Shown: positions 47,900-59,858 of the stretch, piece by piece
Numbering within the stretch: position 1 is the first letter of the stretch
How the letters are laid out: each line of letters begins with the position of its first letter
Source of the DNA: Hofstenia miamia
Lineage: Eukaryota > Xenacoelomorpha > Acoela
DNA: 64,000 nt
NCBI GenBank assembly: GCA_004352715.1
Contig: SCFE01000025.1
Location: 305,442 to 369,441 of the forward strand
Reading direction: 5' to 3'
Position numbers and translations under genes: made by a program
The notes under the pieces: generated by a model
Told to the model about the DNA's origin: nothing
The model's database searches: none
What the model saw: only the letters and a program-made list of their open reading frames with translations

Positions 47900-48446
47900 G
47901 GTTGGATCCTTTTATGACTTGACTGACATGAGCAATACCTTGATGAGATAAGTGGATCCCATCACGAGCGAATTTGAAAGCTTTTGAAAACAGAAATAAC
48001 ATTCAATCTTTTGCCAGATAGACGCGATAAGTTTTCATTGGATCTAGCAATGCTAGGATTTTTGTAGGGCAGAATGTTTACAGATTGGAGTAATTTCTAG
48101 GAGGTAGATGAACAGCAGATTGAATTTTCGACGGATTAGAGATGCGAGATGGTTGATAATTAGCTGAAATTGGTTGATGTTAGTAGATTTGTGTTTATAA
48201 AGACGGAGTTAATGGGCAAAAGTTGACAAGAGTTGTTACCAGGATATGAATGAATTGCCATCATTTTATTTGGAAACAGATTATAAGAAAGGACATTTTC
48301 CAAGATGCTGCTCCCGATGTTGAGAAAAGTTGTTCTAAGTTTGATGGACTAAATAGATAAACTAGGTTTGCTATGATTGTGTTGTTCAAGGATATTTCAA
48401 GGTGGAGGTGAGCAGTTTTTAGGATTATGTCTACTGAAAGATTCAT
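47900..48446 (-). pseudogene. SGNH/GDSL esterase relic (LINE ORF1)
   Basis: The minus strand carries three blocks of an SGNH hydrolase in order: SGAASWKM (about 48.31 kb), a GNN remnant of the GxND block (about 48.22 kb) and the catalytic Asp-His block ARDGIHLSHQGIAHVSQVI (about 47.95 kb). The first GDS serine block was not identified. Stops and shifts separate the blocks. Such esterase domains are found in ORF1 of CR1/L2-type LINEs, and this one lies just upstream of the endonuclease. Confidence 0.55.
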
Positions 48447-48500
48447 ATCAATAAGGAGAAGGCCAAGGGAATCTGAAGTTTATTACATTGAGGGAAGTGT

Positions 48501-51061
48501 ATGATGGAGTTTTTCTAACAACTTTGAAAGAGTTGGGCTAGTTGCAGTGTCTGATGTTGAGCAGAAAGAATGCTTGAAAAGGAGCAAGAGAGCTTCAGCA
48601 GTGTTTTCTTAATTAAGTTGGTTTCTTTTTATATTTTACAAAGACATTTGCTACCTCCAGGAACATAGCACCAGCAAAGATGTTGCTTCTTATATTTGTC
48701 TGTTTGACAGTAAGAATTTCTAAAATATTGTACTGATGTTATTTTTCTAGATAATGAATACAAATGTGAAAAAATAAATCAATAAATGCTTTGAGATTCT
48801 GCTCTTAATAAATAGGCAAGTGTGGAAGAAATTCACCCTAGGTAACTCAATAGTTAAATAATCATGTAGTGAGAGATTAATCAAAAATAAAGGCACTGCT
48901 TTTTATTACTGCCATGCAAAAGTACAGATGACCTTATAAATATTTGCAATGAGTGTTCATTAAGTTATATTAACTATCATATTTAATACTGAAATTATAG
49001 TTGTTCTAAGAAACAAAAACTAATTGAAATTTTAATGACTATTGTAGTAACTTCACTAGTGTGTCACAACTTACTTAATAGTTGTTGTAGCATTTATTTA
49101 GAGGTCTAACAGCAATATTGAAAAAACCAACTACATTTATTTGACTGATGAGTGTAGACTGAAACTAGTCTTATAAATGTAGTTAGGTCAAATTTTGATG
49201 CTGCTCTAGAAACCATCTTCTCTTTCCAAACTGGCTGAGAATAAGCAATTGATTAAGTGAAGTCTTGGAAGTACAACACGGAAACATTTGATAGTGTCTT
49301 ACATTTTTGATAGTGTCTCAATTTTGAATTTCTATCACAGAGTTTCAGCAATAAATAACACAAAGCAAAACTACACATTTCTTTATACCAGTTCTAGGTT
49401 GAGGCATGTAAGTAAATGTCACATGCACATTAAGTTAGTTTACAACTTATATGAAACTGTAACCCAAACTGCTTCCAGTAATAGAGAGATGATATCTAGT
49501 GCAGAGCTTACCACTCAGTGTAACTAATTTGGCAAATACTATTTACATGTTGATATCAATAAAATGAATGTAATAATGTTAGCTCTTAAGAAAGTGTTTA
49601 ATAGAATATGTAAATGATAAGCTGTCTTCAGTGCAAATGTCTTGCAAAAACTTCTGAAACTTTGTTTTGTCAATTTTATTTATGGAAAAATTATCCAAGC
49701 CTAAAATATTTCCAACACTTTTCCAAAATATTTAAATTTGCAAATAAAGGAAGAATTACAATTAGACATGAGTAACAATTTAGTGCAATAATAATATTAA
49801 ATCATGAGAGTTCCCATAAATCTGATTGGTTCACACAGGGGCAGAGCACTGGTCACAAAGTGCAGTAATTGATGATTCATGAATATGAGATGTTGAAAAT
49901 GATTCATAAGCATAGGATGAGGTGTTTGACACAATTTATTAGTTTTTAGTGATTTATTAGATTTGGGATATATACTGGGGACAATTTATTTTGCATGCAC
50001 ATTTATTTCACTTTATTACATGCACAGCTGTTTTTTGTTAGTATAAATGACATTGTTTGCTGACTAATCAGTTTACTACATTGTGTTTGTGATAATCCAC
50101 TGGTGAATAATGGGAAAAACCTTTATTACAATATGCAAATGAATAATTTTCTGATCTGTAAAAAAATTCCATGAATTTCTATTGCTTAGCTAGTCCTTTT
50201 TCATAATTTATTCACTTTTCAGGAATCTATACATTGCATGCAAAAGGTTACATTTCATTTTTTTCAAATGCATTTTCCTTGTAAAAACTCCTTATATTTA
50301 GTTTGTTTTCACTAATATCCAAAATACAAATAGAAAAAATATTTTTCCTACTTAAACATTAAAAAAAGGAAATATAACACATTGTATATGAACTGATTTT
50401 GTGCAGGTTGACTTGTTGTGTAGAGCTACACCACATCTAGCAACATTGCATGGGGTATCACTATATCATTTTGTAGTTTACATGGGAAATCATGATGCAA
50501 AAACTCATTATTACGGATATTCACCACATTCCAGCACATGTATACAAAATATGAATACATTAATTCACTTATCCAAATTAGTTCCACTTCTACACCAACT
50601 TCACCTTTCTAAATGTATAATTGCTTGTAAATGTGTAAACAAAAATAGTAAATGGTGGATTATTCATATGCAAAAATTACAGTCACATGGTATTTAGAAC
50701 GCATATCACAAAAACTTTTGTGAAACAAATGCCAGTTAATCTTGTATTCCTTAAAATAATGAGAATAAAAGATGTGTAAAATTGACTAGTATTAATTCAC
50801 TTAAGCAGAAATGTAAAGCAATGCTTGGTTAATGTGAAATATTACAATATAAATAGGCAGTGAAAACAAAATATGGGAAAGTATGCTAAATACCCTTTTA
50901 TTTGTGTGTAAATGTATTTGAAATGACCAGCCCAAACTGCATTGCTTATAACCTTTGACCCACAAAGTTGTTTAGTCAGGAATTTGTTTAATTTCATTAT
51001 GCTATATAAGGTATCAGCTGGTTCTGACTAGTGTTTAATTGTCATGTCAAGTATTATTCAC
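48501..51061. other. CpG-poor repeat-like stretch, no gene recognised
   Basis: CG dinucleotides are nearly absent. Around 49125-49180 an inverted repeat CCAACTACATTTAT / ATAAATGTAGTTAGG can form a stem. A 98-codon frame at 50401-50697 has no recognisable motif. Confidence 0.4.
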
Positions 51062-51716
51062 TGTCAAACATCCTCTACCAGGCATTATCACTGTTTTTTC
51101 CTATGTTACTTTATAACATTGTTTGTGTACTTGTGGGTAGGGATTTACTAACTTAACACTGCTTTAGCTTTTACATAGTTCCATTAACTTAGATTAACAA
51201 AATATAACTATTCAATATTTAGGTAACAAAGCCATGCAGTATCTCTTCTAATGATCAATAGTGGGCATCTGCCCAAAGCTGATCTCTACAACCAGTTTCA
51301 TTTGTTCACTGGTGATCCACTTGTATAGCTTGACATCATATTTAATATTCAAACCATAGTAAAGAAACAATATAAGAATTCCAAATGAATTTCTTTATCA
51401 ATTGCTTACATTGAATTTAATCTATTTAATAGTAGTTCAGAAAAGTACCTGTTGATTTTGAATTTTAAATCATTTGTCTACTAAGATAATGGCTAAAAAT
51501 AATGGAAGCAATTTTGCCCCCTTTGTTTTGACAAAAATAATATTATCTACAAATACTAATCTCTAATTAATTACATTTGTTTTTACTTGGTTGCATTATT
51601 CAAATTAATCTAAACAGATCATAGCTTTTTACAATGTATTTTTAATCAAAATTGTTTTTGATCTTATTCTTCTTAATCAACATTAGCAGCTTTGGATTAA
51701 TTTGGATGATGCTACA
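51062..51716 (+). repeat. LTR-like repeat, copy A (655 bp)
   Basis: Starts TGTCAAACATCCTCTACCAG and ends GGATGATGCTACA, so it has the TG...CA ends of LTRs. The same start and end bound copy B (55133-57467), and the same start occurs at 63451. The copies match over several blocks (for example CTACCAGGCATTATCACTG, GTAGGGATTTACTAACTTAA, TAAAAATAATGGAAG). It lies upstream of the gag relic in the same orientation, so it would be that element's 5' LTR. No primer-binding site was recognised. Confidence 0.55.
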
Positions 51717-53952
51717 TTAGTCAGAATTTCATGCTATGTTCCCTTCTAATGTGGCCACTTTAAATTCATAAATCTACATGATAAATATTTTGTATTAATC
51801 AATAACTCATGTCATTAAACAGATGGATAGCTGCCCTTAGGCCTATGCTTTTTATATCCAAGTTGCTAAGGTGTAATAATAAGCTTTATTATACAAATGA
51901 GGTGCTGATGAGCCCCAAATTATAATACATGTTGTTTATTGTGATTGTCATCTTAGACAGTGTCAATCATGACCTTCAATTATGACAGCTAATTTACCAA
52001 TTCATGCCAACCATATTGATTGCTTACATGTAATCAGGGTTTAGTGTGACATAATCCATGTGTGTGGTCAAATAAAGAGAAATTACAGACTAGCAATATA
52101 ATAAATAACTTATTAGATGTCAACACATGGTTATTATCCTTTGATTATTTGTACAATTTTTATATAGTGCAGTTTTGATATTAATTACATTGGCAAAACA
52201 GTTTTACAAAAAATCAAAAGATGATCTCACATGCTCTAATTAATGCTGACATTCTGTAATATTAGCAGACAAAGAAAAAGAGGGAAAATTGCCAACAATG
52301 CTAACTAACAGGTACTTGCCAATTGTTTGATTGCATATGAGAATTTCATATAAATATGCAGTAATCAATGTAATTGTGATGAACAAATTTTACTGGATTT
52401 ACTTTGTTATTTTAGTCAGGTTAATTTAATTATGTTAATGGAAAGCTAAAAGTTCGAGCATAAGAGTAGTCTGCAGGTGATCCCCAAATCTGGTTAAAGG
52501 TATTTCAGAGCAGCTGCATGATCCAGCCTTTCAAAAGTGTGGTGCAGCCAGTATCCAGGACTTCTGACATGCTCTTAAGTTAGGTTTACAAATAGGGGTT
52601 TTTTATCTGTTCTAGCTTTCTCTTCAATCAGTTCACTAATAAGAAATGTCATTCATAATTAACTATAGGCTAACCATTTTTAGATCCAAATTCTTACATT
52701 TTGATAAGAAGGTTTATTATACACATGAGGAGCCTCAGAGCCCTGGTCTTTGCTAGTTGGCATGTTCATTTATCTTATTAAATTATCTGAGTGTATGTCA
52801 ATTGTTATTTTACTATTGACCAATTTACAATTCCTACTTTCTGCTGGTGGCATTAATTGCTCACATGTACCAAGGGCTGTCATGTATGATTATAGACATA
52901 GAGATATTACATGTAGGGAATTATAACAAATGAATGCATCAAGGTTGCTCTATCATTCTTTATTTACTCAATGCCAATAACAAGAGTAATCAATGCACTA
53001 AATTAATAGGTCACAAATCCCACATTGTCACTGAGAACACTATCCATGCACTGTGAGTTTGTTGGCAAACTATACAGTTTCCAAGAAGACAGGAGTGGTT
53101 ACCAATGGGGAACTCTCTCTCTCTTGCATCAATCTGTGTCAGGTTTCAACCCTCTACCATCACTGACTCCCAACCTAAACAGATTGCAAAAAGTAATGTA
53201 ACCAGAATCACTGGTGTAATACTAACACAACTTGATAGGGAGTGATCATGGAATCCCTGACACCCTTTGTCTGTAAGAAAAAGGAAATTTGTCTTAACAA
53301 TTATACTTATTTCACTCAAAATAAGGGTTGACAAGATTCTACATGGTGACCATGACAGGCGCCCTACAATGCAAGCAAGAAGCCAATCATGAGTTAAGAT
53401 GGATTTCTTCTCTGGAAACCCCAGAAACAAATTGATTCAAGAAGATGTACTTCTTATCAACTAAATACTGGAAACTCCTAACAATATGGCAACTAAAAAC
53501 AGCAAGAAAGATGACAAACTCAAGTTAAGAAACATGTTTCTTCTCTAACTATGAACACAAATGAAAAATTAAGAAGGCAATTGACAGTTAACACCAAATA
53601 GTAAACCAAACCACAAAAACCTTAAGCTGAAACTGGAGATTAACACAAGGACTGCTCCAAGGTAAAAGTAAATATGGCAAACTCTAGATAGAAAAATAAA
53701 ATTAAAGCAAAAACTCAAAAAACTCCCCAAACTCAAGACATAACAATGTCACCCAAAAGCTAAACTTCTCACACCAAAATGATACTACAGTCAGTAGCAA
53801 TCCAAAACAAACCAACAATAGCTAAACTAACCCAAACAATCAACAAAAATAATGAAGAGAGAAAAGAATTAACAATACAAATCAAACAGTTAACACAAAG
53901 AATGTCTTAAGTAGAAGCAGCAAACATCTAAAAGGAAAGACTAATTAACAAA
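51717..53952. other. leader or internal region of the LTR element, with a dispersed repeat
   Basis: 52436-52690 is a diverged copy of the repeat at 39715-39990. A block at 51885-52050 and another at 52710-52910 resemble each other (TTATTATACAnATGAGG... to ...TTGCTnACATGTA), suggesting an internal tandem duplication. From about 53455 the plus strand becomes strikingly A-rich with many in-frame stops, which looks like the decayed N-terminal part of the gag gene. Confidence 0.4.
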
Positions 53953-55132
53953 ATGAGAGATGACACATGCACCATATTAAGAGAACTACAAATTTTATTT
54001 CAAAAACAAATTGAGAAACTCACCAAAGGAAACACAGAAATAAGACTACAAAGCAAAAGTCTACAAAAATTGATGAAGGAAATGCACAATGAAAATGTTC
54101 ATCTAAGAGAAGACAATATGACAAAGCAAATTGAAATCAACAACCTCAGAGATGAACTGAGATTAATGCTACTAAATAATGACAAAACAAATAACCAAGA
54201 AACAGACATGACAAAACCAATAGAGAGAATGACAATACAAGAAAATACCAGAAAAATTAAATAAAACAAAACTCTCAAACAACACAATCACAGACATTGG
54301 GAAACCAGAGGAAACAGAAGAAGAATTCATAGAAAAAATGGTAAAAAATATAATGCAACAAGTCAAAGCAAATTACCACAAAACAACTGAATTAAAATGA
54401 ACATTCCAAAATTCCATACTACCAGAGGAAAACAAAATCACTACACCAACATGCAAAGCAATCATTATAAAATTCATAGGAAGAATAGACACCCAGTCAC
54501 CAACATTTAACAAATGGCTACAAATATTTGAAATGTGCATGAAAGAATGCAAAGCATCACAAAATGCAGCAGCCACACAATTCCTACTCTACTTTAGGGG
54601 CACAGCATACCAACACTACCTGGTATTAGACATCAAAACAAAAACAAACTATAAAAAACTGATTGGTGAATACCAGCTTTACTACAATGATGAAAGTTTT
54701 AAAAGCATATACAAAATGATTCTTAATGGAATCAAGATGAATAGGAGAGATGATTTAAGAAACTACATAACACAGGTAGAATGATTACTAAAGTTAAGTT
54801 CACAAGAATCAATCTACTCCAAATATGACCTATTCTCACACATCTGTAAAGGCTTACCTGAAGCAATACTCAAACAATTTGAAATAAAATGTGACACAGA
54901 AGACTCCTTAGACAGGATGATAAGAAAAGACTGGCAATCCAAATCACAATAGAAAACAATGCCAGAATAAACAAAAAATCAACAATTGTAAAACCAACTA
55001 CACCAATATCAACAGTGATTACAAACAAGATTGTAAACAAAGGAACAAACAGAAAACCATCAGATGGAGAAGAGATAATAAAGATAAAATTAAAAGATGG
55101 TACAATAAGGAAAATAAAAAGGAAAGATCTAA
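53953..55132 (+). pseudogene. gag-like protein relic of an LTR retroelement
   Basis: First piece (53953-54264): a charged coiled-coil-like segment (IEKLTKGNTEIRLQ and similar heptads). After a shift, a second frame runs from about 54260 through a TGA at 54398 and another at 54782 to about 54950. It includes the capsid-type core FIGRIDTQSPTFNKWLQIFE, QFLLYFRGTAYQHYL, YKKLIGEYQLYYND and GLPEAILKQFE, as in the Retrotrans_gag family (structural core protein). A last short open piece to 55132 ends directly at LTR copy B after a purine-rich tract. There is no zinc knuckle and no protease or RT downstream, so this copy is internally deleted and broken. Confidence 0.6.
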
Positions 55133-57467
55133 TGTAATATCCTCTACTGGCATTATCACTGTTTCTCCTTTGTTACTCTATAACTGTGGTGTGTACTTGT
55201 AGGTAGGGATGTACTAACTTAATACTGCATAAATTCCACTTAGTTAAATTAACTTTAATTAACAAACATAGTTAATCATTATTTAGGTGATGAAGCCACA
55301 CAGCATCTCTTCCAATTGTTGATAGTGGACATCTGCCCAAGGCTGATCTCCACATCCAGTATCACTTGCTCACAAATGATCCAATTGGTTGAGTTCCACT
55401 TCTCAGCTCATTGATATAAATTATGTGTACCCTATCCTAACTCAGCATATACTCAAGACAAGACACAACTCAACTTAGTCTCTATTTGTAAAAGTGTTTT
55501 ATGTTCATGCAACCTGACTTGTCATTAGCTGCATAGTTAATATTACATGTAGCCATTACCAAAAAAAATTGGCTTTAATAAACTAGTTTAATATACAGCA
55601 GCTTACTAACCTACATTTAATAATTATTACATGCTCAGTCATATTATCATCATTAATTTGGATCTAAAATAATATAAATATAAATCCCTAGGTTTCAGCT
55701 TACCAGCCATATTTCAAGCTTGTTAGGTTTAATACATGTTGGTAAATTATCAGTAGTCAACTAAATGAGAATAAAAACTTTTGCTCCTACCCTAAGTGCA
55801 CTTTTGTGATCTGGCACAAAGACCCTTGAATCATTCCTGTGATGGATCCAGGCCACTACTAAACACAACTCATTTAGCTTGACATTATATTAGATAATCA
55901 AGCCTTAGTAAAGAAACAATATAAGAACTCCAAAGAAATTTCTTTATTGTAGAATCTTGCCAACCTTCCCACTAATAAAGCTTAACTTAATTAAGGAGCT
56001 GCTGTGACATTTTTCCCTCCTTGACTAGTACAGTAGGTGACAGATCCCAAATTTCCATCTCTCTTCTTTGGTTCTAACTTTGAGTTGTTTGTTAATTAAA
56101 TTAATATCTGATCAACTAACATTGATAAGAAACTCACAACTTCCTTTTAGATACAATACATGAGATAGATGGTACAATGTACAGGGTAATCTACCTGACC
56201 TGAAGCAAAGCACAAAAGAGGAATCAAAGAATATGCTATAATGAGCATTTCCATCTGATACTTAAACATTGAGAGAAACACCAACCACAACTCTAATGAC
56301 TCAGTGCAGTGAAATAGTGTGCATGAATATGATAGTGACAATGTTCAATACCTTATTAATTTAGTGCATTGATTGTTCTTGTTATTAACAAGTTTGTAAT
56401 ATAAGGGAAGCTCACAACTGGGATGCATTAGCTTGTTAGGTTTCCTTACATATAATATCCTTACATATAAATAATTACATGTTAACCTAAAGTACATGTG
56501 AACAACCAATATGGTCATAACAAAAAGGGAAGATCAGTAGTACTTTGGTCCACTGGTAACTATACATAATAAAATCCGTACAAGATAACACAAACTGATT
56601 TTGTAACTTCCTATGAGGGCTAGATGTAATAGCATGATGTAATAAGTGCAATAATATGAACAACAAATGATAGGAAAGCTAATATGAGTAAAAACCCCTA
56701 TCCTTATCCCTAACTTATGAGCACATTGGGTAAGCACTGGCTATCAACAATGCCCCCATTAACTGAAGTTGTGAACCACTGTCTAGAATACCCTAGTGCT
56801 TGAACATTTAGCTTTCCATGATAATTAATAAAATAACCTGACACAGAAAAGCAAAGTAAATCCAGTAAATTCAAGTCATCACCAAAATGATAAATCACAC
56901 AATTTTTATAGTGAAAAATAATAAACAGTCAAATATTTGACTAGTACCTGCTAATCTAAGTTGTTGACAATTTCTAATTCTTTGATTTTCTTTTGTCTGC
57001 TGATGACGCACTTCTGCCTTAATTAGCATTTGTGATTTTGGTCTATTACTTTTTTGCCAAATGAATTAATATCAAAAATTACTGCACTACAATTTTACAA
57101 ATAATTAATTAATCATAATCATGTGTTGTACAATTAATATTTATTTTAATATTCAGTCTTAGTTTCTTCCTCTATTTTTCTTAACTTGACCACACATGAT
57201 TGGATTATGTTACATTATCATCTGCCAAGAGGGCGGCTAAAAATAATGGAAGTGATTTTGCCCCCTTCATTTAGTCAAAGTTATTAGTATTGACAAATAC
57301 TAGTTCATAATCAATTACACTGATATTACTTGGATGCAACATACAAATTAATCTAAGCTGATGATAACTTTTTACAATATATTTTTAATCACATTTATAT
57401 TTGATCTTAGTTCTTCTTAAATGACTTTCTTTTCTAGCAGCTTATGTTTTATTTGGATGATGCTACA
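55133..57467 (+). repeat. LTR-like repeat, copy B, expanded by insertions
   Basis: Starts TGTAATATCCTCTACTGGC and ends GGATGATGCTACA, like copy A. Alignment with A is interrupted by about 0.47 kb (near 55390-55860) and about 1.28 kb (near 55955-57235) of extra sequence that I do not recognise. The purine-rich tract just upstream (AAGGAAAATAAAAAGGAAAG) would serve as a polypurine tract, so B fits the 3' LTR of the gag element. Confidence 0.5.
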
Positions 57468-59858
57468 TGCCCTCCTCAGCTTGCATTATTTTTATCACAG
57501 CTCATTCTCCATGCACTAGAGTGTCCCCTTTTTGTATTATCAATTCTGCTTGCTGATCTTCCCATTTTGTCTTCTCAAATTCCAATTGTTTTGTCATTTT
57601 AGCACAGCCTCTCTCTCTGTCATTACTGTATTCATGTATTTCAGGAACTTTGCTTCTCTAATGTTTTCTGCTATTGGTTTTATTTCTCTCAGTCCATTGA
57701 TCTTCATTGAAAATATTTCATAGTATTTTTGGTACAGCTGTATTCCTTTCAACCCAATCATTAATGTAATTTGTGTGTCAGCTCAACTTGTATGGGCTAG
57801 CTCCTCTCTTATTGCTGTGTGTGGGTGGAAGAATGTGAAAACTTTTCTTAAGCTTCTCATATTCACCACATCTTTGTAAAAGAAGCTGATATTGTCTATC
57901 ACTTCTTGTTCACTGATTTCCCTTGGGTCATTTTTATTTATCCTCATCATTGTTACTATCTCTCTCTACTCTTTTGGTAAAATTGTAGTAGCAATATTTC
58001 TTCTCTCAGATGTCCATCCATACTATATCATTCACTCCTGAGAATAGCATTATCACTTTTGGTATGCAGCGCTTGATTTCATTTCATAGATCCTTCAATT
58101 GTATGTTTATCAGTTTACATTGTGTGTATAGCTGATAAAGGGTTATTGTCCCTTCAATATACACTTGCTTGCAATTTTCATTTCTTAGCATAACCTCCTT
58201 ATACTCATCTTTTTCTATGATTGTTCTTGCCTTCTCTTTTGTGTACACATACAATTTGTATTCATGTAATATGGCTTTTGTGACTTTTACTTCTTTTGGC
58301 AGTCTCCATCTCAGAAGTATCATTGGTATTGATATTGTTTCTGGTGGCGTGCATATTAAGATTTTCATTTCTATTTGTCTCTCTATTTCTTTATATGACC
58401 CTGTTGTTGTCAGCACTGTTGCTATCCCTATCATTGTGGGATAATTCCTTTTTTCATCTGCAATTGTGCTCATAAATGCTTGTGTTAATCCTAATTTGTT
58501 TAGCTTTAACCATATTTCTTCTTTTATGTCTATTCTTGATGTGATGCATTCAACATCTATGGCTAGTTGGTTGTATGGTTCAGTAGCTCCTCTAGTTTTG
58601 TGCTTGTGAAAGCTTCTGTGAACATTAGCTTCATTGTTGCTACTGTTTGTTGCTCTTAATTTTCTGATAGTTACTTTCTTTGATTTCCTTAGTCTCTTTT
58701 GTTACTTTAATTTCAACTAGGAAATGTTCATCATCTGTGTCAATCCATTCAATCATTTTCACTGGACTTACTTCCCCCCACTTTTGATGTTTATTCTATC
58801 AATTGTTTGTTGTATGTTTGGGAATAGTAGTAGTTGTGACGATGTTAATAACTCTTCTTCTTCCATTATCTTTCTTTGTGATTTCATAATCTTTTCACAG
58901 ACTTCTACCTGTTCTTTTCTCATCATTTCCACACTTTTTATGATTTTGGTGAATATGCATCATGTACTATCTCTCTCATATCATTCCATAGCTTCTTCTT
59001 GAGCTTTTTGCACGTTTTTCTGTACCAATGCATTCCTGATATCTTCTGTTCTTGCTAATTTTCTCTTGACTATTTTTCTAGTTGTTATCCATGGTTGATT
59101 TTCAAATTGTCATAGTCATGTTTCGGAAGTTGCTCCCACATATTTTTTCTCATTGGTTCCTCGAATATTGTTATCTTGCTCAGGCATATTCTGATCTTGT
59201 TTGCCATGTCTACAATTGATATTTTTCCCATAGGGCTTTTGTTCATTATTATCTGAATGATGATTTTCTCTACTGTTTGCATCAGTTTTTTGTCTGGTGA
59301 TTCTATTTTTTCAATGTGTTCTTTGAGGAGCAAATTTTTCATTTGTGTGTTAATTGGAGATAGCCCTATCTCAAACTTTTTTCCTTTGGTTAATTTGTGT
59401 CTCATGTGCCATGAGATTGGTAGTTTCACTTCCTTATCTTCTGTTGTGAATATCACTAGCAGCCATGCTGTTGTCCTGTACCTGATTTCTGGTGCATTCT
59501 TTTCCTCAAATATTAGGTGTCAGAAATCTTTTCTTGTGTTTAGTTTGTACGTTCTATTTACTTTGGTGAGTGCTACCTCTACTGTTTTGTGGAATTTTTG
59601 TGATGGCACTTCTATTTTTATTACTTGCCATTTATCTTCTGTCTTCTTCTGTAATTTCGTATTTTCCCAAATCTTTTGAATTTGTTGTAGGTGTTCCTGT
59701 CTCTGTGTCAAGCTGCACTTAATGAAAAGTGTATTTGCTTTCTCAATGCCTTCTCTATCCATAATTACTTCCATTGTTTTTGTTTGCTTATATAGATTGA
59801 TCACAATACATGGGTCCATCATTATCATATAGATCTGCGCCCAGTAGTCTATTTGTAA

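Larger units (their letters stand above)
43500..48500 (-). mobile_element. CR1/L2-like LINE with ORF1 esterase, endonuclease and RT (decayed)
   Basis: Reading down the minus strand, three parts of one non-LTR retrotransposon appear in the right order. An SGNH-hydrolase relic (48446-47900) is followed by an AP-type endonuclease (about 47560-45255, split by a hAT-like insertion) and, beyond a 1000-N gap, by the last part of a reverse transcriptase (about 44063-43500). An ORF1 with an esterase followed by an EN-RT ORF2 is the CR1/L2 layout. Every part has stops or frameshifts. The RT core should be inside the gap. Boundaries are approximate. Confidence 0.6.

Noticed and set aside
50401-50697. 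98-codon plus-strand frame
   Set aside because: No ATG at its start, no recognisable motif, CpG-poor repeat-like context; the acceptor-like start is not enough to call an exon.
57532-59679. Hydrophobic plus-strand frames at 57532, 58169, 58724 and 59257
   Set aside because: They are T-rich antisense shadows of the A-rich minus-strand retroelement frame, not membrane proteins.
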